In this document: positions 43,022-50,189 of the stretch, piece after piece
Numbering within the stretch: the stretch's first letter is position 1
How the letters are laid out: each line of letters opens with the position of its first letter
Assembly (NCBI GenBank): GCA_963700395.1
Contig: CAVOXI010000005.1
Coordinates: 124,001 to 188,000 of the forward strand
DNA: 64,000 bases
Origin: Prado023 sp963700395
GTDB taxonomy: Bacteria > Actinomycetota > Actinomycetes > S36-B12 > CAIYMF01
Reading direction: 5' to 3'
Position numbers and translations under genes: made by a program
Notes under the pieces: model-generated
The model's input: the letters and a program-made list of their open reading frames with translations, nothing else
The model's database searches: none
Told to the model about the DNA's origin: nothing

Positions 43022-43483
43022 ATGACCACGCTGTCCACGTCCCCGCTGACGACCGCCACCGACTGCTCCGCGGGCATCGACCCCCGGGGCCCGCGGTTCG
43101 CCGCCGTCCTCACCACGATCGTCCTCTCGGCCGCTCTGGTCCTCGCCTCGCCCGTGCTCCTCGCGCTGCAGGCAGTGGTCTTCGCGATCGGCGCCATCTC
43201 CAGGCGCCCCGAGCTGCGTCCGTACGGCATCGTGTTCAGGAAGCTGGTGCGGCCCCGCCTGGCGCCCCCGGAGCACCTGGAGGATCCGGCATCCTCGCGC
43301 TTCGCCCAGGCGTGCGGGCTGGCCTTCAGCCTCGTGGGGCTTCTCGGGTTCGCCCTCGGGGCCCAGTGGCTGGCGCTGGCCGCGATCGGCTTCGCCCTGG
43401 CCGCCGCCTTCCTCAATGCCGCCTTCGACTTCTGCATCGGCTGCGAGATCTACCTGCGAGTCCAGCGCCTGCGTCGCTCCTGA
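43022..43483 (+). CDS. DUF4395 family membrane protein
   Basis: The 153-residue protein starts with GIDPRGPRFAAVLTTIVL, then has two pairs of hydrophobic segments (LSAALVLASPVLLALQAVVF; FSLVGLLGFALGAQWLALAA). It ends with AFLNAAFDFCIGCEIYL, where the CxxC is the family's hallmark. DUF4395 genes often sit beside thiosulfate sulfurtransferase genes, so sulfur handling is suspected; no sulfurtransferase is adjacent here. Regulation by the cysteine leader peptide upstream fits this. The function is unproven. Confidence 0.82.
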   Translation: MTTLSTSPLTTATDCSAGIDPRGPRFAAVLTTIVLSAALVLASPVLLALQAVVFAIGAISRRPELRPYGIVFRKLVRPRLAPPEHLEDPASSRFAQACGLAFSLVGLLGFALGAQWLALAAIGFALAAAFLNAAFDFCIGCEIYLRVQRLRRS

Positions 43484-43512
43484 CGCCGCCGCGTCAGCGG
43501 GCACGCTCCGAC

Positions 43513-43580
43513 GATCTGCTCCCCTTCCGTCGGTCTGCTCCCCTCTGATCGGGAGCAGACCGACGAGACGGGAGCAGATC
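43513..43580. terminator. Nested double-arm hairpin between convergent DUF4395 and DsrE genes
   Basis: Outer arms GATCTGCTCCC (43513-43523) and GGGAGCAGATC (43570-43580) enclose inner arms GTCGGTCTGCTCCC (43529-43542) and GGGAGCAGACCGAC (43551-43564), with 5-base internal loops and an 8-base apical loop. All 25 paired positions are perfect. Placed between convergent genes, it can end transcription from both sides. Confidence 0.75.
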
Positions 43581-43625
43581 CGGGCCTGGGGCGTCCCCGG
43601 CCGCGCCGCCCCTGACCCCGCCGCG

Positions 43626-43991
43626 TCAGCCGGCGCCGTAGACCAGCGCCTGGGCCCCGTCGACCAGGACCTCGTCGACGAACGTCGCCGCCCCCGCGAG
43701 GCGGACGCCGGGCAGCAGGTCTGCGCCGGTGAGGTTGCGCCGCGCCGCGCACTGGGTGCACACCGTGAGCGTGCCCTCCGCCAGGACGGCGTCACGCAGG
43801 TCCGCCAGCGGGGCAGCCAGGGGCAGGGAGAAGTCCTCCGCGGGGCCGGGTGTCGCAAGGAGCGTGGCATCCCCGGTCAGCCAGAGCGAGACGGTCGCGC
43901 CCGCCGCGACGGCCGTCGCTGCCACCGTGAAGGCCTGGGAGCACGGCTCCGGATCGGTCGTCGTGCACTTGATCACCAGGGTGCGCGTCAT
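43626..43991 (-). CDS. DsrE family protein
   Basis: This 121-residue single-domain protein begins LVIKCTTTDPEPCSQAFTVA and has the DsrE-like alternation of strands and helices, with TVSLWLTGDATLL and a Cys pair in TVCTQCAARRNL near residue 78. DsrE/TusD relatives pass sulfur as persulfide on cysteine. The Cys pair makes sulfur transfer possible but not certain, and many DsrE-like proteins have no known role. It converges on the DUF4395 gene across the nested hairpin. Confidence 0.7.
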   Translation of the reverse strand: MTRTLVIKCTTTDPEPCSQAFTVAATAVAAGATVSLWLTGDATLLATPGPAEDFSLPLAAPLADLRDAVLAEGTLTVCTQCAARRNLTGADLLPGVRLAGAATFVDEVLVDGAQALVYGAG

Positions 43992-44064
43992 GGCCCAACA
44001 GTGGCACCTGCATGGGGACGCGGCCAAGATCGCACGTGCTTCGGTGCCGTGCGCGCCCCGGGTC

Positions 44065-44070
44065 TAGACT
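44065..44070 (+). promoter_or_regulatory. TANNNT -10 element for a leaderless mRNA starting at the 35-aa gene
   Basis: TAGACT is followed by TCCGCC and GTG at 44077. The transcript probably continues through nitrobindin, fur and ygfZ. Confidence 0.55.
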
Positions 44071-44076
44071 TCCGCC

Positions 44077-44184
44077 GTGGACGCCATCGAGATCTTCTTC
44101 ACCACCCTGCTGGTGCTGGTCAGCATCGTGATCGTCTGGTTCGCCGGATACGTGGTGTACAAGCTCTACCGGGGCCAGTCCTGA
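44077..44184 (+). CDS. 35-residue single-pass membrane peptide
   Basis: This short frame encodes VDAIEIFFTT, a hydrophobic helix (LLVLVSIVIVWFAGYVVY) and the polar end KLYRGQS. It is too short for routine gene callers, but three facts support it: a TAGACT element six bases before the GTG, a stop two bases before the nitrobindin start, and a well-formed membrane helix with a basic cytoplasmic end. It would be the first cistron of a four-gene unit. The function is unknown; it may be a regulator or an assembly partner of a membrane protein. Confidence 0.6.
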   Translation: MDAIEIFFTTLLVLVSIVIVWFAGYVVYKLYRGQS

Positions 44185-44186
44185 GC

Positions 44187-44717
44187 GTGGTCGGGTCGCT
44201 CCCCGTCGAGCTGGCCCACCTGTCGTGGCTGATCGGTCGGTGGGGCGGGATCGGTGAAGGTGGGTACCCCTCGGTCGACCCGTTCCGCTATGAGCAGGTC
44301 GTGGAGTTCGCCAGCGACGGCCGCGCCTTCCTGGAGTACCGCTCGGTGTCCTGGATCCTCGACGAGGACAACGTGCGGATCCGGCAGTCGGCCACCGAGT
44401 CCGGGTACTGGCGCCCGCGCCCGGACAACGGCGTCGAGTTCCTCCTCGCCCATCCGACGGGCTTCGTCGAGGTCTGGGTCGGGCACGTCGAGGTCACCGC
44501 GATCCATGACGCACGGGTGATCGGGGCCCGGATCGAGCTCACCACCGATGCCGTGGTGCGCACCGAGTCGGCCAAGGAGGTCACCGCGGGGCATCGCCTC
44601 TACGGCCTGGTCGACGGGAAGCTGCTGAGCACCTACGACATGGCTGCGATGGGCCATCCGATCAGCAACCACCTCGCGATCGCGCTCGAGCCGATCCCCG
44701 CCGGGACGGCGCCCTAG
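44187..44717 (+). CDS. Nitrobindin-like heme-binding beta-barrel protein (FABP family, DUF1794)
   Basis: The 176-residue protein has the nitrobindin opening LIGRWGGIGEGGYP near residue 15 and a C-terminal MAAMGHPISNHLAIAL, whose second His corresponds to the axial heme ligand of characterised nitrobindins. These small beta-barrels bind ferric heme and react with NO or peroxynitrite. The start is GTG at 44187, two bases after the 35-residue gene. It is followed two bases later by fur. The match to the mycobacterial homologue is from memory. Confidence 0.83.
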   Translation: MVGSLPVELAHLSWLIGRWGGIGEGGYPSVDPFRYEQVVEFASDGRAFLEYRSVSWILDEDNVRIRQSATESGYWRPRPDNGVEFLLAHPTGFVEVWVGHVEVTAIHDARVIGARIELTTDAVVRTESAKEVTAGHRLYGLVDGKLLSTYDMAAMGHPISNHLAIALEPIPAGTAP

Positions 44718-44719
44718 CC

Positions 44720-45199
44720 ATGGACGAGGCGCGACCGGACTGGGATGCCCGGTTGCGCGCGGTCGGCCTGCGCAGCACGGCCCAGCGTCGCGCCGTCCTC
44801 CAGGCCCTGTTCGTGGCCCGGCATGCCACGGTCGACGAGCTCGCGGTCGAGGTCCAGGTATCGATGCCCGACGTCAGCCTGTCGACGATCTACCGCACGC
44901 TCGAGACCCTCGACGAGGCCGGGCTGGTCACCCACGCCCACCTGCACCACGGCTCGCCCACCTACCACTCGGTCGAGGAGGAGCCCCACGTCCACCTGGT
45001 CTGCACCGGGTGCGGTGACATCGGACAGCAGCCCATCACGGTGGCCGCGTCGTTGGCCGCGCAGCTCGAGGAGGCGACGGGCTTCGTCGTGGACGTGTCC
45101 CATCTGGCCGTCCACGGGCTGTGTGCGGCCTGCCTGCGCGACGTGCCGCCGCGAGCGCCGGGAAGGCATGGGGAGTCCGCAGCGTTGGCCGAGATGTGA
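44720..45199 (+). CDS. Fur family transcriptional regulator (FurB/Zur-like)
   Basis: This 159-residue metal-dependent repressor has the N-terminal winged helix GLRSTAQRRAVLQAL, followed by DVSLSTIYRTLETLDEAGLV, the metal-site segment YHSVEEEPHVHLVCTGCGDI with the first Cys pair, and CAAC near the C-terminus with the second Cys pair. Two CxxC motifs are typical of Zur/FurB and PerR/Fur with structural zinc. Which metal it senses cannot be read from sequence. It lies within the nitrobindin-fur-ygfZ unit, its stop overlapping the ygfZ start. Confidence 0.88.
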   Translation: MDEARPDWDARLRAVGLRSTAQRRAVLQALFVARHATVDELAVEVQVSMPDVSLSTIYRTLETLDEAGLVTHAHLHHGSPTYHSVEEEPHVHLVCTGCGDIGQQPITVAASLAAQLEEATGFVVDVSHLAVHGLCAACLRDVPPRAPGRHGESAALAEM

Positions 45200-46230
45200 G
45201 CACCCTGCGCGCCATCCCCGCCCCACCCGGAACCGTCGACGAGGCCGTGCCCTGGCACTACGGCGATCCGTTGGCCGAGCAGCGGGACCTGGTCGCCGGC
45301 CGCGGGGTCGTCGACCTCGGCAACCGCGATGTCCTCGAGGTGGCCGGGCCCGACCGCCTGCGCTGGCTGCACGACCTCACCACCGCGCACCTGCTCGGAC
45401 TCGCGCCGGGGCAGTCGCGCCTGGTCCTGATCCTCAGCCCGCACGGTCACGTGGAGCATGAGATCCACCTCGTCGAGACCGGCGATACCGTCCTGCTGAG
45501 CGTCGAGCCCGGGACGGGGGCGGTCCTGGGCGCCTACCTGGACTCCATGCGCTTCATGCTCCGTGTCGAGGTGATCGCGCGACCGGACCTCATCGTGGTC
45601 TGGGAGCCGATCCCCGAGCCGGATCCGTCCGGGCACCCGACCTGGCTGGTCCCGGGTGACTACTGGGTCGGCGGCCAGCCCACTGCGTCGGGCAGCGATC
45701 GTGGCGGGGACGCGAGCCGCTACGTAGCCACCCGACCCGCCAGCTTCCCAGGGCGTGAGGTGCTGCTGCCGCATGCTGACGCAGCTGCACGCCTGAGTTC
45801 GGGTCGACCTGCGGGCACCTGGGCGCGCGAGGCACTGCGCGTCGCAGCTGCCGTGCCCAGGATCGGGTTCGAGACGGACCACCGGACCCTCCCGCACGAG
45901 GTCGGCTGGATCGGGGCGGGGGTGCATCTGGCAAAGGGCTGCTACCGCGGCCAGGAGGCCGTCGCCCGGGTGCACAACATGGGCAGGCCACCGCGGCGGC
46001 TGGCGTTGGCCCACATCGACGGCTCCGAGGGCATCCTGCCGGCGCACGGTGACGAGGTCCTGCTCGGCGAGCGCGTCGTCGGCTGGGTCGCAACTGCTGC
46101 CCAGCACCACGAGCTCGGGCCGATCGCGACCGTCATGCTGAAGCGCTCCGCCGATCCGGGTGCGGACCTGCTGATCAGGGCGGTCGACGGTGACGTGATG
46201 GCCTCCCAGGAGGTCGTGGTCCTCCCCTGA
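45196..46230 (+). CDS. ygfZ: YgfZ/GcvT family folate-binding protein
   Basis: YgfZ proteins use tetrahydrofolate to help make or repair certain iron-sulfur clusters. The 344-residue protein has the GcvT-like N domain (RLRWLHDLTTAHLL) and the YgfZ signature KGCYRGQEAVARVHNMGRPP near residue 250, with the essential Cys. A C-terminal beta-barrel contains GWVATAAQHHELGPIATVML. The GTG start overlaps the fur stop. It is followed by an 18-bp perfect hairpin, so it is probably the last gene of the unit. Confidence 0.88.
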   Translation: MSTLRAIPAPPGTVDEAVPWHYGDPLAEQRDLVAGRGVVDLGNRDVLEVAGPDRLRWLHDLTTAHLLGLAPGQSRLVLILSPHGHVEHEIHLVETGDTVLLSVEPGTGAVLGAYLDSMRFMLRVEVIARPDLIVVWEPIPEPDPSGHPTWLVPGDYWVGGQPTASGSDRGGDASRYVATRPASFPGREVLLPHADAAARLSSGRPAGTWAREALRVAAAVPRIGFETDHRTLPHEVGWIGAGVHLAKGCYRGQEAVARVHNMGRPPRRLALAHIDGSEGILPAHGDEVLLGERVVGWVATAAQHHELGPIATVMLKRSADPGADLLIRAVDGDVMASQEVVVLP

Positions 46231-46248
46231 GGGCGCAGGCCCGCCCAT

Positions 46249-46291
46249 GTGCTGACGATTCCGACCTCCGGACGGTCGGAATCGTCAGCAC
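46249..46291 (+). terminator. 18-bp perfect hairpin after ygfZ
   Basis: GTGCTGACGATTCCGACC (46249-46266) and GGTCGGAATCGTCAGCAC (46274-46291) pair without mismatch around a 7-base loop, 18 bp past the ygfZ stop. The stem is less GC-rich than its surroundings, and no T-tract follows. Confidence 0.75.
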
Positions 46292-46353
46292 GGCTGGCGG
46301 GCACCCTGCGATGATGCAGCCCATGCTTCGATCGGCGAGGGAGGTGCGGGCAC

Positions 46354-46824
46354 GTGAGGGCTGTCGTGCAGCGCGTCGACGGCGCCCGGGTGGTCGTCGA
46401 CGGTGATGTTGTCGGACACATCGACGGCCCGGGCTTGTGCGTCCTGGTGGGCGTCACCCACGCCGACACCGCAGGGACCGCGCAGAAGCTGGCGGACAAG
46501 GTCTACGACATGCGCCTGTTCGACGCTGACGCGCTCGGGGATCGGGTGCCCGCGGCGTTGTCAGGCAGTCGCGAGCTGTCGGCATCCGATGCCGGGTTGC
46601 CCGTCCTGGTCATCAGCCAGTTCACGCTGTACGCCCAGACCCGCAAGGGACGGCGCCCCACCTGGGAACAGGCCGCACCTCGCCCCGTTGCGGAGCCGCT
46701 CGTGGCGACGTTCGCCGAGCGGCTGCGTGACCGTGGTGCAACCGTGGCGGAGGGGCGGTTCGGCGCCATGATGCGCGTCGAGCTGACGAACGACGGTCCG
46801 GTGACGGTGATCGTCGACATGTGA
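46354..46824 (+). CDS. dtd: D-aminoacyl-tRNA deacylase
   Basis: Dtd removes D-amino acids (and glycine) mischarged on tRNA. The 156-residue protein has the N-terminal AVVQRVDGARVVVDG, the cross-subunit SQFTLYAQTRKGRRP motif and the Gly-cis-Pro motif in ELTNDGPVTVIVD. The length and all key motifs are normal. GTG at 46354 is preceded by GGGAGGTGCGG, a good ribosome site. It stands between the ygfZ hairpin and the convergent DUF4388 gene. Confidence 0.94.
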   Translation: MRAVVQRVDGARVVVDGDVVGHIDGPGLCVLVGVTHADTAGTAQKLADKVYDMRLFDADALGDRVPAALSGSRELSASDAGLPVLVISQFTLYAQTRKGRRPTWEQAAPRPVAEPLVATFAERLRDRGATVAEGRFGAMMRVELTNDGPVTVIVDM

Positions 46825-46844
46825 CGGACGCCGACAGCGGGGCG

Positions 46845-48185
46845 TCACCGGCTCCAGGGCCTGCGCTTGCGCCGATGCTCCGTCAGGGGCACGACCAGGC
46901 GCGTGACCACCAGCTCCTCCTTGTCGGGGTCGTCGCTGAGGCTTGACAGCTCGCGCATGAACGCCGTCGTGTCGGAATGGGAGTCCGGGGCCGTCGTCGG
47001 GGACGAGTCCACAACCGTCAGGGCAGGCGGTGGCGAGTCGTCCACCAGCGCCAGGGGTGCGGGCGGTCCGGCCGGGACCAGGGCCAGGCTCGGCTCGGCC
47101 GGTTGCTCGACCAGGGCGAGCGCAGGCGTGGCGGCGGGCAGTGGGGGCTCCTCCGCGACCGGGGTGGGGTCGGGGGCCGGGGCTCCTCCGCGACCGGGGC
47201 GGCGGCTGGGGGCTGGACCGTCCGCCGGGACGGCGGCTGGGGGTGGACCGTCTGCCGGGACGGACTCGGGAACGACCGGGTCGTCGCGCAGCAGGCCGCC
47301 GAACTCGGCCAGCAGCTCGCTCGAGCGTGGTGGCGCGTCGGACGGGGCCGGCGCGACGGGGTCGGGCTCGCCGGCATCGGTGCCGTCGAAGCGCCACTGC
47401 GGGTCCACCGGCTCCTGCGGCGGGCGCAGCACCACGACCGGCGCGAGTCCCGACTCATCCTCGGGGGTCAGGCTGGGCAGGGCGAGCAGGCCGGTGACGG
47501 CCAGGTCGGCCACGACCTGCGCGGCCTCCACGACTGTGAACCCGCACACGCGGGCAAGCTCGGTGACGTCCCGACGGCCGTCCACGCGGCACAGCAGGGC
47601 CCAGTCGTAGGGCCCAAGGGGTGTCTGGGCGGGTCCGTTGCCCGGAGGGCCGAGCACGGGGGTCGCGTGCGCGCCGCCGACCCGCCGGAGCACGTCGGCC
47701 CTGCGGTCCCGGTTCTCCCGGGCCACCGTCAGCAGCTGTTCGATCTCGGTGGGTTCGATGATGTCCTGCCGGACGTGGCGCCCCGCATGGAACTCGGCGT
47801 TGATCACCTTGAGGTCCAACAGGTCGGCGACCTGGTCACGGACCTGGTCGCGGACGAATGCGTCGATGACCTTCGCGTCCACGTATCCCATCCCGACCAG
47901 GACCTGGCCGATGAGATGGCCGGGGAACCGATCGCGCTGCTCGGCGGCCGCAGCGCTGAGCTGCTCCGGGGAGACAAGGCCACCGGAGAGGAGCCGGATC
48001 CCGAGGGCGGGCCGGTATCCGGGCACCTGCATCGCGTAGATCCGACCCCCCCGGACCCAGACGTGCGACATCTCGTCGGCGGGGTGGTTGATCTCGAGCA
48101 CCCCGGAGGCGCCGCTCTGGCCGAGGTCGCGGAGGATCGTCTCGGCCGTCGGGGCCCGGCTGGGCGCAGACGACTCAATGGACAT
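46845..48185 (-). CDS. DUF4388 domain protein with long Pro/Ala-rich tail
   Basis: The 446-residue protein opens with a DUF4388 (PATAN-like) domain: TAETILRDLGQSGASGVLEI, then HVWVRGGRIYAMQVPG. A helical part of about 60 residues (AFVRDQVRDQVADLLDLKV) and a winged-helix-like region (LCRVDGRRDVTELARVCGF) follow. The last 170 residues are low-complexity, rich in Pro, Ala, Asp and Val, and end basic (HRRKRRPWSR). DUF4388 proteins occur in signalling and motility systems of other bacteria; no partner is nearby here. The start 48185 has AAAGGAGC just upstream. Confidence 0.75.
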   Translation of the reverse strand: MSIESSAPSRAPTAETILRDLGQSGASGVLEINHPADEMSHVWVRGGRIYAMQVPGYRPALGIRLLSGGLVSPEQLSAAAAEQRDRFPGHLIGQVLVGMGYVDAKVIDAFVRDQVRDQVADLLDLKVINAEFHAGRHVRQDIIEPTEIEQLLTVARENRDRRADVLRRVGGAHATPVLGPPGNGPAQTPLGPYDWALLCRVDGRRDVTELARVCGFTVVEAAQVVADLAVTGLLALPSLTPEDESGLAPVVVLRPPQEPVDPQWRFDGTDAGEPDPVAPAPSDAPPRSSELLAEFGGLLRDDPVVPESVPADGPPPAAVPADGPAPSRRPGRGGAPAPDPTPVAEEPPLPAATPALALVEQPAEPSLALVPAGPPAPLALVDDSPPPALTVVDSSPTTAPDSHSDTTAFMRELSSLSDDPDKEELVVTRLVVPLTEHRRKRRPWSR

Positions 48186-48270
48186 GGAGCTCCTTTCGTC
48201 GCGGAGGAACCGTGTCAGTGGTGTCGTCGGCATCTGGGCGGGTGCGTCTTGAGCCCACGGAGGTGCCAAG

Positions 48271-49110
48271 ATGGCCGCCATGCCCGCTGCCACCCTCATC
48301 ACGGTCGCGCCCACAGGGGCCGAGAGCCAGAAGGACGCCAACCCGGCCCTCCCCGTGACCCTCGACGAGCTCGTGGCGGCTGCGCGCGCCTGCCAGGACG
48401 CCGGAGCGGCGATGGTCCACATCCACCTCCGCGATGACGACGGCCGCCCGACCCTCGACCTCGCGCGCCTGCGTGACGCTGTCGCCGCGGTGCGCGGGGC
48501 GACGGACCTGATCGTGCAGCTCTCGACCGGCGGCGCCGTGACCGACCCGTTCGAGACGAGGCTCGCCGTCCTTGATGCAGCCCCGGACTCCTGCTCGCTG
48601 ACGACCGGGACGGTCAACTTCGGCGACGACATCTTCGCCAACCCCTGGCCGTTCGTGGCCGAGCTGTACCAGCGCGCCCAGGCCCTGGGGATCCTGCCGG
48701 AGTTCGAGCTGTTCGAGCTCGGCCACGTGACGGCCCTGAACCGCCTGCTGGACACGTACGGTCCCCCCGCCGGCGGGCACGTGCATGCTGACTTCGTGAT
48801 GGGCGTCCCCGGCGGGATCCCGGGGACCGCCGATGCCCTGGTCGCCGGCGTCGCGATGCTCCCCCCGGGTGCCACCTGGTCGGCCACGGGGATCGGGCGG
48901 TCCAGCCTGCCCGTCATGTTCGCCGCCCTCTCGCTCGGCGGGAACCTGCGCGTGGGCATGGAGGACACCCTCACCTACGGTCCCAAGCGCCCTGCGCGGG
49001 ACAACGCAGAGCTGGTCGAGCGGGCGGCTCGGCTTGCCGCTGAGGCCTTCCGCCCGGCCGCCTCGCCCGCCGAGGCCCGCCGCATGCTCGGCCTCGCGGC
49101 CCAGGGATAG
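48271..49110 (+). CDS. Beta-keto acid cleavage enzyme (BKACE, DUF849) family protein
   Basis: BKACE enzymes condense a beta-keto acid with acetyl-CoA and split it to acetoacetate and a CoA ester, using zinc. The 279-residue TIM-barrel protein has the metal motif VHIHLRDDDGRPT near residue 48 and the conserved end RVGMEDTLTYGP near residue 232. Substrate varies widely within the family. Starts at 48271 or 48280 (MPAATLITVAP) are both possible. The asparaginase gene follows after 12 bp, so cotranscription is likely. Confidence 0.83.
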   Translation: MAAMPAATLITVAPTGAESQKDANPALPVTLDELVAAARACQDAGAAMVHIHLRDDDGRPTLDLARLRDAVAAVRGATDLIVQLSTGGAVTDPFETRLAVLDAAPDSCSLTTGTVNFGDDIFANPWPFVAELYQRAQALGILPEFELFELGHVTALNRLLDTYGPPAGGHVHADFVMGVPGGIPGTADALVAGVAMLPPGATWSATGIGRSSLPVMFAALSLGGNLRVGMEDTLTYGPKRPARDNAELVERAARLAAEAFRPAASPAEARRMLGLAAQG

Positions 49111-49122
49111 GGGCTGATCCCC

Positions 49123-50067
49123 ATGGATGGCCAGGTGCTGCTCGCCCGGGTGACCCGCAACGGCTGGGTCGAGTCGGTGCATGCCGGGCATGCCGTCCTC
49201 ATCGACCCCGACGGCGCCGTCGTGCGCTCCTGGGGTCGCCCCGAGGACCCGGTCATGCCGCGTTCGTCCAACAAGCCGCTGCAGGCGGTCGGGATGCTCG
49301 GAGCCGGGCTGGACCTCAGCGGCGCCCAGCTGGCCATCTCGGCGGCCTCGCACAGCGGCGAGGCGTTCCACCTCGAGACGGTCCGGATGGTCCTGGCCGG
49401 CGGGGGGCTGACGGAGGCTGATCTCGCGAACACGCCGGCCCTGCCCTATGCGCCGGCGGCCCAGCTCGCCTGGATCCGCGCCGGGGGAGGTCCGACGTCA
49501 CTGACCCAGAACTGCTCGGGCAAGCACGCCGCCATGCTGCGCACCGCGGTCGCCCTCGGCGCGCCGTTGACCCGGTACGTGGACCCCGAGCACCCGGTCC
49601 AGCGCGCAGCTGCCGCCGGGATCGAGCGGATGTCCGGGGAGCGGATCGTGGCGACGGGCGTCGATGGGTGCGGTGCCCCGGTCGCGGCGATCAGCCTGGT
49701 CGGCCTCGCGCGCGGGTTCTCGCGGATGGTCCTGGCCGCGCCCGACAGCGATGAGGGCCGGGTCGCGTGCGCGATGGCCGCCCACCCCGAGCACGTCGGG
49801 GGTACGGACCGGGACGTCACCCTGTTCATGGCAGCCCTTCCCGGGGCAATCGCCAAGGACGGAGCGGAGTCAGTGCACGCGTTCGCCCTGCCCGATGGGC
49901 ACGCCGGGGCGCTGAAGGTCGCTGACGGCTCCGAGCGAGCGAGGGCCGCGGTCGCCGTCGCGCTGCTGCGCCACCTCGGGCTCGGCCCGGCGGTCCTGGC
50001 GGCAGCGGCGCCCGCGCCGATCCTCGGTGGCGGGCTGCCGGTGGGCGCGGTGGAAGCGGTCATCTGA
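49123..50067 (+). CDS. Asparaginase of the AnsA/ReAV type (thermolabile Rhizobium family)
   Basis: The 314-residue protein belongs to the asparaginase family unrelated to E. coli AnsA/B. Hallmarks are MPRSSNKPLQAVGML near residue 42, TQNCSGKHAAML near residue 128 with the conserved Cys, Lys and Ser, and TGVDGCGAPVAAISL near residue 186 with a second Cys. These residues form the Ser-Lys tandem active site with nearby metal ligands. It hydrolyses asparagine to aspartate in the cytoplasm. A tandem repeat and strong hairpin follow. Confidence 0.85.
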   Translation: MDGQVLLARVTRNGWVESVHAGHAVLIDPDGAVVRSWGRPEDPVMPRSSNKPLQAVGMLGAGLDLSGAQLAISAASHSGEAFHLETVRMVLAGGGLTEADLANTPALPYAPAAQLAWIRAGGGPTSLTQNCSGKHAAMLRTAVALGAPLTRYVDPEHPVQRAAAAGIERMSGERIVATGVDGCGAPVAAISLVGLARGFSRMVLAAPDSDEGRVACAMAAHPEHVGGTDRDVTLFMAALPGAIAKDGAESVHAFALPDGHAGALKVADGSERARAAVAVALLRHLGLGPAVLAAAAPAPILGGGLPVGAVEAVI

Positions 50068-50078
50068 GCCCTCGCCCG

Positions 50079-50122
50079 AGCCCGGGACGCCCGACGGGTG
50101 GTCGCCGAGCCCGGGACGCCCG
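50079..50122. repeat. 28-bp tandem duplication after the asparaginase gene
   Basis: GAGCCCGGGACGCCCG occurs at 50079-50094 and again at 50107-50122, and the spacer GGTGGTCG also recurs in the hairpin that follows. The copy number is two. Confidence 0.6.
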
Positions 50123-50158
50123 GAAGGGGCCCGACCGGGTGGTCGGACCCCTTCCGGG
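50119..50158. terminator. Bidirectional hairpin between asparaginase and hbhA-like genes
   Basis: CCCGGAAGGGGCCCGACC (50119-50136) and GGTCGGACCCCTTCCGGG (50141-50158) pair at 17 of 18 positions around GGGT. The flanking genes converge here. Confidence 0.75.
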
Positions 50159-50189
50159 TCTGATCTGCGTCCGCGTCAGCGGAACCGGA

